A stretch of DNA of 64,000 bases from contig CALLMD010000031.1 of the NCBI GenBank assembly GCA_938007935.1, positions 62,001 through 126,000 of the forward strand, read 5' to 3'. Source of the DNA: an uncultured Hellea sp. (GTDB lineage Bacteria > Pseudomonadota > Alphaproteobacteria > Caulobacterales > Maricaulaceae). The translations under genes and the position numbers were made by a program. Shown here piece by piece: positions 49,145-57,352 of this stretch (the first letter of the stretch is position 1; every line of letters begins with the position of its first letter). The notes below the pieces were generated by a model. It made no database searches. It saw only the letters and a program-made list of their open reading frames with translations, and had not been told where the DNA came from.

Positions 49145-49981
49145 TTAGAAACGATATCTACCACGCAGCATGACCGGAATAGATGTCCGGCTTCCGCCAT
49201 TATTTGTTCCAGCAAGGGGTGTTCCCTCAAGTCCATTCGCAGAACGTGGGCCCTGTGTATAGCGGATACCAGATTCAAGCGCGATAGTCGCATGGCGCGC
49301 AATTGGTGTTTCCACGCCAACAAGACCTGCAGCTGAACCAACCCAGCCACTTCTATAGAAAGGTACATCAGTTGCCGAGAAAGCTGTGCCGCCAAGACGC
49401 GCGCCTTCGATATTAATATCATCAAGATGCGTAGCGCCCAGCTTACCTTCAACATATGGACGAATATTACCAATAAGCGGACCACGGCGCGGCGCGAAAT
49501 ACTGACGTAAACCAACTTCAGCACCATAAGACTTATAATCAGACAATGCGCCCGTTAGGTTTTGAGCTCCAACGGTACCCCAATTCAATGCACCTTCACT
49601 TTTAGCCTGCTCATAATGAACATTACCTGTGAGTTTACGGTTTGGGCTCAATGCATATGATCCCCCGATTTCACCGCGAACGCCCGGCTTATAGGCTTGC
49701 TTAAAGCTTACGTTATTAATATCGGCGATGGTGCCCGCATTTGTGCGATCACCTGTTATGGCTTTGCCGCCGACATTGATCGTTGGACCAAGTGCAGCTT
49801 CAAGATTCCAACGACTCAAACATTTGCCAGAATTACAGCCGCTTGTTGCCTTTGGTTGATAGTTATAATTGCCATAATTCGCATTATGATTATAGCTCTT
49901 GTAATTATTATTGCTTCCCAGCCCTAACCAAGAACATCCTGATAGCGCGATTGCTGACACGCCTAAGATTAAGATACGCAT
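49145..49981 (-). CDS. Lipoprotein with outer-membrane beta-barrel C terminus, copy 1
   Basis: The ORF track starts at 50014; I choose ATG 49981, eight bases after AGGGAA, because it begins the lipoprotein signal MRILILGVSAIALSGC (lipobox LSGC). The mature part has an Asn/Tyr-rich linker (SYNHNANYGNYNY) and two Cys (SGCNSGKC). It is followed by a barrel-like series of alternating strands ending in IPVMLRGRYRF, with the C-terminal Phe of BAM substrates. It is the shortest (278 aa) of three tandem related genes. Confidence 0.8.
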   Translation of the reverse strand: MRILILGVSAIALSGCSWLGLGSNNNYKSYNHNANYGNYNYQPKATSGCNSGKCLSRWNLEAALGPTINVGGKAITGDRTNAGTIADINNVSFKQAYKPGVRGEIGGSYALSPNRKLTGNVHYEQAKSEGALNWGTVGAQNLTGALSDYKSYGAEVGLRQYFAPRRGPLIGNIRPYVEGKLGATHLDDINIEGARLGGTAFSATDVPFYRSGWVGSAAGLVGVETPIARHATIALESGIRYTQGPRSANGLEGTPLAGTNNGGSRTSIPVMLRGRYRF

Positions 49982-50001
49982 AGTTCCATTCCCTGTTGTT
50001 T

Positions 50002-50067
50002 CGAATTGGTACAAATGCCACCAACTCCAGTATTGAACGTTTCCGTTGCAACAAATGGACCAATTCG
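50002..50067 (-). promoter_or_regulatory. Spaced inverted repeat upstream of copy 1
   Basis: CGAATTGGT (50002-50010) and ACCAATTCG (50059-50067) are a perfect nine-base inverted repeat 48 bases apart in the 5' region of copy 1. The half-sites resemble the alginate operator, but they are far apart, so a loop or leader hairpin is as likely as an operator. Confidence 0.4.
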
Positions 50068-50111
50068 ATTTTATGGGAATGTTCTCTATAGGAACTTCCT
50101 AAACATATAAG

Positions 50112-50138
50112 AAAACCCGGGCGATTAAACCCGGGTTT
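50112..50138. terminator. Terminator after copy 2
   Basis: AAACCCGGG and CCCGGGTTT flank a short loop (CGATTAAA), with T and A runs at both ends. It lies 29 bases past the stop of the Gly-rich copy 2 gene on the minus strand and isolates it from copy 1. Confidence 0.85.
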
Positions 50139-50166
50139 TTGATGTTATAGTTAATTTTCGCTTAAG

Positions 50167-51480
50167 CTAGAATGCGACGCGTCCGCGAAGTTTTACAGGA
50201 ACAGACCAACGATCCGTCGCTGATTTGCCAGCAATATTTAATGCATCCGTCCAGCGAACACCTGATTCAATGCCAATCGCTGCACGTGAACCTATGGCCA
50301 TTTCGGATCCGAGGACAGCAGAGGCTGTTGGGTTCCATCCACTTTCTATGAACTCACCTTCATTGAAAAGAAGGCCAGTATCGTCGACTTGGGTTAACGT
50401 CACAGAATTATTCTTTGTGAAACCACCTGTTGCGCCAACATAGGGGCGGAAGCCTGGATTGTGACCGACATACTTACGAAGACCGCCTTCGACTGTATAT
50501 GTTTCAAGGTCTGAGAATTCACCAGTTAGGTTACGTGTTACACCGCCAACGGTTGGTGTGAAGTGACCAGACGAATCATATGTACCTGGTGTGAAGCTAC
50601 CCGTGCTCACTGACTTACCATCAGCCTGGCCATATTGTAGCGTACCAAGAACTGTCATGTCACGACTTACGTCATATTCTGCTGTTCCGCCGATGGTTTT
50701 CATATTTCCAAAGGCATCATCATAACCAATCGCATCGATTGCACCAGCTTCGCCGCCGCCGCCATCTGCAGGCCCAGATTCTTTTTCGCCAAAGACGTCA
50801 CCGCCAATACCAAATTCATTTCCAACCGCGAGACCTAACCCAAATGGAAGGGCTGCAGCTGCTAATCCGCCAACACCGCGCAATTGTGGTACGCCGTAAT
50901 ATGAAGGATATGGCTGCGGCACATAAATCGGAGCGCCTTGTACTGTCTGTACGCCAGCGCCGTTTACAAATTGACCATTAGAATATTGTGTTCCGACAAC
51001 ATTTGTCCCGTATGCGGCTGATCCATAAGGCGCATTCATACCAAGCGTTGTTGTTCCGCCAGCACCGTAACCCGTGCCATACATGCCAGTTCCGTATCCG
51101 GCTGCGCCAGTACCGTATGCGCCAGTACCGTATCCAGCACCCGCGCCATATCCGCCTGCGCCAATACCGTAACCAGCACCCGCGCCGTATCCGCCTGCGC
51201 CAACACCGTAACCAGCACCCGCGCCGTACATTCCAGCACCGTAACCAGCACCTGCGCCAGTACCATACATGCCTGCGCCGTAACCAGCTCCATATCCAGC
51301 ATCAGCGCCGTATCCGCTACCTGTTAGGCCATATCCGCCGCCTACTCCACAGGCGCCAGCAGAACCGCCGCCATAATATGCGCCGCCCGGGGCACAATGC
51401 GCCCCGCCTGAACCGCCCAATCCAAGCCAGGAACATCCTGACAATAAAACCGCTGATAATGCGCAAACTGCAAGTCTCAT
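50167..51480 (-). CDS. Glycine-rich lipoprotein with outer-membrane barrel C terminus, copy 2
   Basis: The track opens at 51504, but ATG 51480 follows GGGAGT and starts MRLAVCALSAVLLSGCSWLG, lipobox LSGC. Residues about 50-165 are low-complexity Gly/Tyr/Ala (GYGAGAGYGVGAGGYGAGAG). The later half (about 240-437) is a beta-barrel-like region ending in PVKLRGRVAF. It has acidic/aromatic segments (EKESGPADGGGGEAGAIDAI) but no enzyme motif. It is probably surface-exposed or anchored in the outer membrane. Confidence 0.8.
   Translation of the reverse strand: MRLAVCALSAVLLSGCSWLGLGGSGGAHCAPGGAYYGGGSAGACGVGGGYGLTGSGYGADAGYGAGYGAGMYGTGAGAGYGAGMYGAGAGYGVGAGGYGAGAGYGIGAGGYGAGAGYGTGAYGTGAAGYGTGMYGTGYGAGGTTTLGMNAPYGSAAYGTNVVGTQYSNGQFVNGAGVQTVQGAPIYVPQPYPSYYGVPQLRGVGGLAAAALPFGLGLAVGNEFGIGGDVFGEKESGPADGGGGEAGAIDAIGYDDAFGNMKTIGGTAEYDVSRDMTVLGTLQYGQADGKSVSTGSFTPGTYDSSGHFTPTVGGVTRNLTGEFSDLETYTVEGGLRKYVGHNPGFRPYVGATGGFTKNNSVTLTQVDDTGLLFNEGEFIESGWNPTASAVLGSEMAIGSRAAIGIESGVRWTDALNIAGKSATDRWSVPVKLRGRVAF
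51030..51330 (-). repeat. Tandem repeat coding the Gly/Tyr-rich tract of copy 2
   Basis: Degenerate 39-base units, for example 51142-51180 and 51181-51219, which differ at only two positions, with less regular copies on both sides. They encode GYGAGAGYG-type peptides. The near-identity of neighbouring units suggests recent copy-number change. Confidence 0.8.
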
Positions 51481-51589
51481 GTCGGACTCCCTTTTCGTTT
51501 TCATCTCTATTGTTTCCTTTTAAAACACGGTATGTTTAAGAAATAGTTTTCAAATCGGAAACAAAACCTTAATATTTCCAGCTATTTAG

Positions 51590-52927
51590 CTAAAAGTTGT
51601 AACTACCTCTGACTGTAAACGGCACGGCAATATTTTTATCACCCTTTTCACCATTCGAATATTTACGCGCACCCTCAACTCTTAAGCCAGATTCAAATGC
51701 GAGCGCTGTTTTTGGTGTCACTTGCCATTCCACGCCAGCATTTAACTGGCCGGAAGGAACCCATTGACTGTCATAAAGGTCAACGCGAGTTGATGGTCCC
51801 GTCACTTCATAAAAATCCGCAACATCTCCACCAGATTCAAACGCCCGCTCATAAAATAATTGTGACTGTGATGTATCAAATGAAACACCATTAAAGTGAG
51901 AAGCACCTAAAGAGGCCCCAACAAATGGAGTGAGTGTTTTAAATCCCTGATCTTTAATAATTGGATTAAAATAATGTCTTGCGCCCAACTCTAGATCAAT
52001 GCGCTTCATATCTGTAAAATCGTAACTAAACCGCGCAATTTCTTGATTTGGAAGATATGATGTCGAACGAGAGACACCGCCATTTTCTATAAAATTCCCA
52101 GTCGGTGGGTTAGGGTCTCCCATTGCATTCAATCCAGGATCTTCTGGAATATAGTCTTGAGACTCTGTTAAACGATATAAAGTTGCATTAACTGTTCCTA
52201 CAGAACCCGCTTTTCCTTCTGCAGCTGAGTATCCTGCATTTGCAAAGAAAGTGGTTTTAGGCGAAACAATGTACTCGACCCCACCCGCAACTCTAAACGG
52301 TGTGCTATGCACGTCGTCAAAGGATATATCGGGCGTTAACGCTTCCTCATACTGATTCGGAGTTAGGACGCCCAGACCTGTTACATTCTGATTATTTGCA
52401 GTCCATGTGGTATCAGTTATGTTCCCTGCAGCCTGACTACCAACGCGGCGTCCTTCATTGTATAATTGAGGATTATAGATGCCGATCGGGTCCAAGCCTG
52501 AAACATTAGCATAGTCCAGAATATTACCAGAAAAACTTTTTTCAAATCCAGCTGAAAGAGACCCACGTAAATTAGGCTTTCTAATGCGTTTACGGGGCTG
52601 ATAATGCGCGGCTTGCTGTCCGGCCACACTGGCATGTGAGCCATATCCACCGCTTGCATAATTTCCGCCGCCAAAATTAGGCTGTTGCGGGAAACCACCA
52701 GAAGCGGCTCCAATTGTTACACTTGCTGGATCACATCCGCGCGGAATTGGCGCCCGCGGAGAGTAAACAACGCAGGGATTGTGCTGGCTAGCCGCCATGC
52801 CGCCATATTGAGAAGAGTTATTAAAACGAACATTATTTTGAACATTCGTAGCATTCCTTACATGGTCACCCAACCAAGAACATCCCGATAGCAAAACTGC
52901 TGATAATGCACAGACCGCAAGACGCAT
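51590..52927 (-). CDS. Lipoprotein with outer-membrane barrel C terminus, copy 3
   Basis: GGAGGA lies a few bases before ATG 52927. The leader is again MRLAVCALSAVLLSGCSWLG, identical in protein to copy 2. An Asn/Gln/Gly-rich linker and the basic patch KRIRKPNLRGSLS precede a barrel-like region ending VPFTVRGSYNF. The barrel parts of copies 1-3 share placement and endings (GVEWQVTPKTALAFESGLR here, RHATIALESGIRYTQ in copy 1), so they are one divergent family. The function is unknown. Confidence 0.8.
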   Translation of the reverse strand: MRLAVCALSAVLLSGCSWLGDHVRNATNVQNNVRFNNSSQYGGMAASQHNPCVVYSPRAPIPRGCDPASVTIGAASGGFPQQPNFGGGNYASGGYGSHASVAGQQAAHYQPRKRIRKPNLRGSLSAGFEKSFSGNILDYANVSGLDPIGIYNPQLYNEGRRVGSQAAGNITDTTWTANNQNVTGLGVLTPNQYEEALTPDISFDDVHSTPFRVAGGVEYIVSPKTTFFANAGYSAAEGKAGSVGTVNATLYRLTESQDYIPEDPGLNAMGDPNPPTGNFIENGGVSRSTSYLPNQEIARFSYDFTDMKRIDLELGARHYFNPIIKDQGFKTLTPFVGASLGASHFNGVSFDTSQSQLFYERAFESGGDVADFYEVTGPSTRVDLYDSQWVPSGQLNAGVEWQVTPKTALAFESGLRVEGARKYSNGEKGDKNIAVPFTVRGSYNF

Positions 52928-53037
52928 CTTATTCCTCCAAATTAGCCGCGCCTCTCAAATGAGGACAACTATGGTTAATGAAGGAAATGCCCTGTTTTGC
53001 TTAACAAGGTGTTTATATAAGGAATTTTTTTAGGTTT

Positions 53038-53385
53038 TTACAAAAATTGTGTCACATTTTCCGGCGGACGGCCCAATATCGCCTTTTGGCCCTTAACCAC
53101 GATTGGACGCTCTATAAGCTTTGGATGTTGTGACATCGCCGAAATCAACTTCGCCTCATCTTGCTCTGCCTTAAGATTAAGCTCTTTATAGACAGCTTCC
53201 CCTTTACGCATTAATTGCTGCGCGGATGCAAAGCCCAGCTTTTGTAAAAGCGATGAAATTGTGCGCTCACTTTGCAGATCCTCTAGATAGAGAACTGTTT
53301 CAACCTCTACGCCCGCATCCTCTATCAATTTGAGGGTCTGACGTGATTTTGAACAGCGCGGATTATGATAAATCGTCAATGACAT
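53038..53385 (-). CDS. arsC: ArsC/Spx-family thioredoxin-fold reductase
   Basis: ATG 53385 follows GGAG and gives a 115-residue protein, better than the track start at 53409. The active-site Cys lies in YHNPRCSKSRQTL, and the family marker RPIVVKGQKAILGRPPENV near the C terminus matches glutaredoxin-dependent arsenate reductase. No other arsenic gene is near, so a general ArsC-like role is also possible. Confidence 0.9.
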   Translation of the reverse strand: MSLTIYHNPRCSKSRQTLKLIEDAGVEVETVLYLEDLQSERTISSLLQKLGFASAQQLMRKGEAVYKELNLKAEQDEAKLISAMSQHPKLIERPIVVKGQKAILGRPPENVTQFL

Positions 53386-53431
53386 AGAAACTCCAGTTGC
53401 TTTTCTCACGCTTATATAGTCGTTTCAGAGA

Positions 53432-54247
53432 ATGAAAACAGCCCTCGTCCTTTCTTCATTTGTCGCCGCAAGCCGCGTCGGCGCAACGGCCAGCGCATTT
53501 AGTCTACGCCGCCTTGGCATAGAAACAATTGTACTGCCAACAACCGTCTTAGGCCGGCATCCCGGCTGGGGCGCGCCAGGCGGCCAAGCCCTTGAAGCGG
53601 CGCATCTGCGCTCCATGTGGGAGGCCATAAAAGCACAGGACATAACCATAGATGGCGTCTTGACTGGATATCTCGGCGTTGATGACCAGATAGAACTAGC
53701 CCTAGATATCATAGCAGACGTCAAAGCTGTAAACCCCGAAGCGATTATCGTGGTTGATCCTGTTATGGGAGATAATGGAAAGCTCTATATCCCCGAGACG
53801 CGCGCAGCCGCGATAAAATCTAAGCTTTTAGTGCAAGCAAATATCATAACGCCAAATGCTTGGGAATTTTCCTATATTACAGGCTGCGACCCCGAATCTT
53901 TGGCGAGCATAAAAGACGCCGCCAAACATATAGAAATGCAAAGCTTAATCACATCCGTCCCTATCGCAGGCGATATAGGTGCTTTGTATAACGATAATTC
54001 TCAGAGCGTCTTGGTCTGTCATAAAAAATTCAAAGCTGTGCCCCATGGCGGGGGCGACGCACTGAGCGGTACCTTCTTAGCGCATCTTTTAAACGAAGCA
54101 TCACCGCATGAAAGCCTCGCTAAATCTGTTTCAACGATTTTTTCAATTCTCTCTGCCGCGGTAAAAACGGATGCAGGGGAACTGCCCTTAATTCGAATGC
54201 AAGACGCCTTCATTAATTCAGCGCCGTTAAAAATTGAAATTTTATAG
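53432..54247 (+). CDS. pdxY: Pyridoxal kinase
   Basis: PLP salvage by phosphorylation of pyridoxal. The ribokinase-like fold shows HPGWGAPGGQALEA, VDPVMGDNGKLYI and TPNAWEFSYITG, with the anion-hole/catalytic motif HGGGDALSGTFLAHLL. The 271 aa length fits. It stands alone, divergent from arsC. Confidence 0.9.
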   Translation: MKTALVLSSFVAASRVGATASAFSLRRLGIETIVLPTTVLGRHPGWGAPGGQALEAAHLRSMWEAIKAQDITIDGVLTGYLGVDDQIELALDIIADVKAVNPEAIIVVDPVMGDNGKLYIPETRAAAIKSKLLVQANIITPNAWEFSYITGCDPESLASIKDAAKHIEMQSLITSVPIAGDIGALYNDNSQSVLVCHKKFKAVPHGGGDALSGTFLAHLLNEASPHESLAKSVSTIFSILSAAVKTDAGELPLIRMQDAFINSAPLKIEIL

Positions 54248-54273
54248 TATCGTGATGCTCATTCAATAACGCG

Positions 54274-56010
54274 TTAAAGCATGCCCATAAGTGATAAGAG
54301 CTGGAAGCGCGATACGTCTTCCGTATTTTGAGCTTGGATAAGGTTGATCTCGGCATCAAGTAAGGTTTGCTCGATTGACAAAACATCGAGCGACGTCGCA
54401 AGGCCGGCTTCTCTTTGCCTGTTGATAGCCTCATATGCTTTTTGCGCCGCTATTTTTTGCACCTCATTAGGTGCTTTACTACGCCGCGCGGATTGCACAT
54501 TTGCCCAAAGCTGTTCGAGTTTTTCATTCAGGTTATCATGGAGCTCATGATTTTCTAAAACCGCCCTTGATTGTGCCAAGGCCGCTTGCCTGACCCGTGA
54601 TTTATTTTCACCGCCTGACAAGAGAGGCACATTAATATTTAAGAGAACCTCTGCCGCCGAGTTCCGGCGAATAGTTTCTGATTGCCCCTCAGCAGCCCTT
54701 AAAACACCCTGTAGAGACAGTTTTGGCCGCCCAAAGGATTTGGCAACCTCAATATTGTGATAGGCCGCTTCAGCCCGCGTTTGTACGGCTTTGACCTGCG
54801 CATTATTCTTTTGGGCGGTGGCCTTAATTTCTTGAAGAGAGCTTGGCAGCTCAACTCTACTTGCCGGCATAAGAGACGGCGCAGGACGCCCCACTAATTT
54901 CTTATAATTACTTTCACTAGCGGACAGGCTGGCCTTCGCTTGCTCTAATCTAACTTGGATAGAAGCGAGGCGCGCATCAATAAGGGCTTGATCTGTAATC
55001 GTGTTTTCTCCGGCGCTAACCATCGCCTGCACATTATTTTTCTGATCTTTCAAAAGCTCGACATTACGCGCATAGAGCTGGATTAATTCACGGTCCCGAA
55101 TGACGTTTAAATGCGCAATCACCGCCTCTTGTGTCACAGCCGATTGAACAACCTCATAATTGGCTTTCGCGGACTCGATACCGACCTTCGCCACTTTCTT
55201 TTTCGCATTGATAAGTCCACCGTGATAAATCGGAAGAGATAGATCAAGATTTGCCGCGCGGCGGACCCGAAAATCTGAATCATTTCTATTGACCACATTA
55301 AAGGCCGTTTCAGATTGGCTGGCCCCGACAACGCCTTCCAGATTTAACTTAAAGCGGCCCGCAGACTTGGCCTGTATCAAGCCTTCTTCGGCTTCCCGTA
55401 TCTTTAAATCCTCAATGGCCAATCGTGGTGATTGCTCGACGGCGCTTTGCAGGGATTGATCAATTGATGCCTTAGCAGCGTTTGACGTTATGTCTTGAGG
55501 GGGCGCTTCATATTGTGGCGAAGGCGAGACATATTGAGGCGCAGGTTCAACATATTGAGGCGAAGACGCAGCAGGGTATGTATGGCCCTCTGCACTTTCA
55601 ACATATGTGTATCCCCTATCGTTATATACAGGGAGAACATATCCTGACTCGTCAAGATGATGACTAAATTTTTGAACCCTTACAGGGCCAGAGTGCTGCA
55701 TTTTGGGCATCGCTTGAGTCTGCGTGGGGTAATCCTGATAATAATGCCCTTGAACAGGTCTCTCATGCGCGTACATGCCTCTTAATTTCGGCGTGATATT
55801 ATTCTGGGCGAGCCTGACATGAGAGACAGGTATCACGCCATAATTTTGGAATATTGGCTTGTATCGCATTGACGAAACATGGGCGTTATTTTGGTAGTCA
55901 ACAGACGCAGGATTCCCAGCCATACAGGCTGTCAACCCAAGCCCAAAACTTGACATTATAAGGGCTCTGACGCTCGGACCACGCATCCAGTTTTTCATGG
56001 CTCTAGCCAT
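54274..56010 (-). CDS. TolC-family outer-membrane channel (lipoprotein)
   Basis: A lipoprotein leader (LGLTAC) opens a 578-residue protein. A Pro/Tyr/Gln-rich segment (about 90-170; YVEPAPQYVSPSPQYEAP) follows, then the two outer-membrane efflux-protein repeats with long helices (EQSPRLAIEDLKIREAEEGL; EKLEQLWANVQSARR). It is the outer channel of the type I secretion operon, and it overlaps the HlyD gene by eight bases. Start ATG 56010 or 55998 cannot be separated by eye. Confidence 0.9.
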   Translation of the reverse strand: MARAMKNWMRGPSVRALIMSSFGLGLTACMAGNPASVDYQNNAHVSSMRYKPIFQNYGVIPVSHVRLAQNNITPKLRGMYAHERPVQGHYYQDYPTQTQAMPKMQHSGPVRVQKFSHHLDESGYVLPVYNDRGYTYVESAEGHTYPAASSPQYVEPAPQYVSPSPQYEAPPQDITSNAAKASIDQSLQSAVEQSPRLAIEDLKIREAEEGLIQAKSAGRFKLNLEGVVGASQSETAFNVVNRNDSDFRVRRAANLDLSLPIYHGGLINAKKKVAKVGIESAKANYEVVQSAVTQEAVIAHLNVIRDRELIQLYARNVELLKDQKNNVQAMVSAGENTITDQALIDARLASIQVRLEQAKASLSASESNYKKLVGRPAPSLMPASRVELPSSLQEIKATAQKNNAQVKAVQTRAEAAYHNIEVAKSFGRPKLSLQGVLRAAEGQSETIRRNSAAEVLLNINVPLLSGGENKSRVRQAALAQSRAVLENHELHDNLNEKLEQLWANVQSARRSKAPNEVQKIAAQKAYEAINRQREAGLATSLDVLSIEQTLLDAEINLIQAQNTEDVSRFQLLSLMGML

Positions 56011-57352
56011 CCCGCATCGTCTTATTCAGCGTATCTTTTAGCGGGCCCAGCAAATAATCTAGAACAGTGATATTATCGGTTTGGATAAAAATATCCGCCG
56101 GCATGCCCGGAACTAATGATTGTCCATTTAATTTCGGTAGCTGACTTTCAGCAATTTCGACCTCGACAAGAAAATATGGAAAGCCCGTAATTGGATCGAC
56201 GAGATTATCGGCGGAAATATAAGACACAGTGCCATCAAGTTCTGGTGCAGAGCTTTGCTTGAGCGAAGAAAAGATAACATTTGTATTCTGTCCAAGCGTA
56301 ACCTGATCAAGGTCTTCAGGCATGACCTGCGCCGAAATAACGAGGCTTTCACGCTCGGGTATGATTTTCATAATTTCTTGACCGGGCGCAATGACGCCGC
56401 CCACTGTCGAGACAGTCATTTCATGCACCACCCCAGAAACTGGCGCTTGAACTTTTACTAATTTGTTTTTGCTCGATACGGTCTTTAACGCCTCGGAAAA
56501 ACTATCAGCTTGGGTCTGCGCGACGCGTAAATCCGTCAAGACCTGTTCATTGCGCAGTCGCTGAACCTGATCAATTTTAATCTGCGCTTCTTTAATCCCG
56601 TTGCTTAACCCCTCACGTCTGGAGTCGAGTTTAGCGACAGCATTTCTTAAGCGTGTTCTATCACGTTCAAGCTGCGTGACGCGGTTTCTAGAAATCAGGT
56701 TTTGACGCAGTAAATCCGTAAGCTTGGCAAATTCTTGTTCAACCAAAGCAAGTTCGGATTGCGTGAAACTAATTTCGGAGACTAGGCCTTTATCTTCATC
56801 ACGCAGCTGTTCTATACGCTGCCGAAGCTGACCAATTTCCCCCATAAGTGCCCCGCGGCGCGCGTGAAATAACTGCTCTTGGCCCGACATAGCCAGCGCA
56901 ACTCTGCGGTTCCCGCGTTTGCGCGATAATGCGTCTGACCACATAATGCGATCCTGCCCAGTTTTTTCAGCCTCAAGGCGGTTTATAAGAGCTTGGTTTT
57001 CAAAATAATTTGTTTGCGCAGCCTCTAAATTGGCGTTCAAAATTGTAGCATCCAGAGACAGAACAGTCTGACCCTTCGTCACCACATCACCTTCCCTTAC
57101 AGTTATGTCGCTGACGATACCGCCATCTAAGTGCTGAACAAGTTTAGGTTTGCCTTCTACAGCGACTTTACCCGTCGCAATGACGGCCCCTTGGATTTTA
57201 GCAAAAAAGGTCCAGCCGCCAAAGACAATGACGAGTAAAAACAAGCTGAAATAGCTCACGCGCAAATATGTATTCAAAGACTGAAATGAAAGCTCAGTCT
57301 GCGCGCCTTGCTTTTGGGGCTTTATATTTTTTTGACGTTTTTTCATCATCAT
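56003..57352 (-). CDS. HlyD-family type I secretion adaptor
   Basis: A 449-residue membrane fusion protein that bridges the ABC exporter and the TolC-type channel. It has a single N-terminal helix (YFSLFLLVIVFGGWTFFAKI), a long coiled coil (about 110-270), a lipoyl-like half (VQAPVSGVVHEMTVSTVGGVI), and a beta barrel. It starts immediately at the end of the PrtD-type ATPase gene, and its stop overlaps the TolC gene, so the three proteins are made from one message. Confidence 0.93.
   Translation of the reverse strand: MMMKKRQKNIKPQKQGAQTELSFQSLNTYLRVSYFSLFLLVIVFGGWTFFAKIQGAVIATGKVAVEGKPKLVQHLDGGIVSDITVREGDVVTKGQTVLSLDATILNANLEAAQTNYFENQALINRLEAEKTGQDRIMWSDALSRKRGNRRVALAMSGQEQLFHARRGALMGEIGQLRQRIEQLRDEDKGLVSEISFTQSELALVEQEFAKLTDLLRQNLISRNRVTQLERDRTRLRNAVAKLDSRREGLSNGIKEAQIKIDQVQRLRNEQVLTDLRVAQTQADSFSEALKTVSSKNKLVKVQAPVSGVVHEMTVSTVGGVIAPGQEIMKIIPERESLVISAQVMPEDLDQVTLGQNTNVIFSSLKQSSAPELDGTVSYISADNLVDPITGFPYFLVEVEIAESQLPKLNGQSLVPGMPADIFIQTDNITVLDYLLGPLKDTLNKTMRDG

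Noticed and set aside
51030-51330. CRISPR array suspected from regular repeats
   Set aside because: Units are directly adjacent without unique spacers and stay in the reading frame of a protein; no cas genes in the window.
50988-51539. 183-residue plus-strand ORF rich in His/Arg/Gln
   Set aside because: It is the reverse reading of the Gly-rich repeat of copy 2; its repeats come from that tract.
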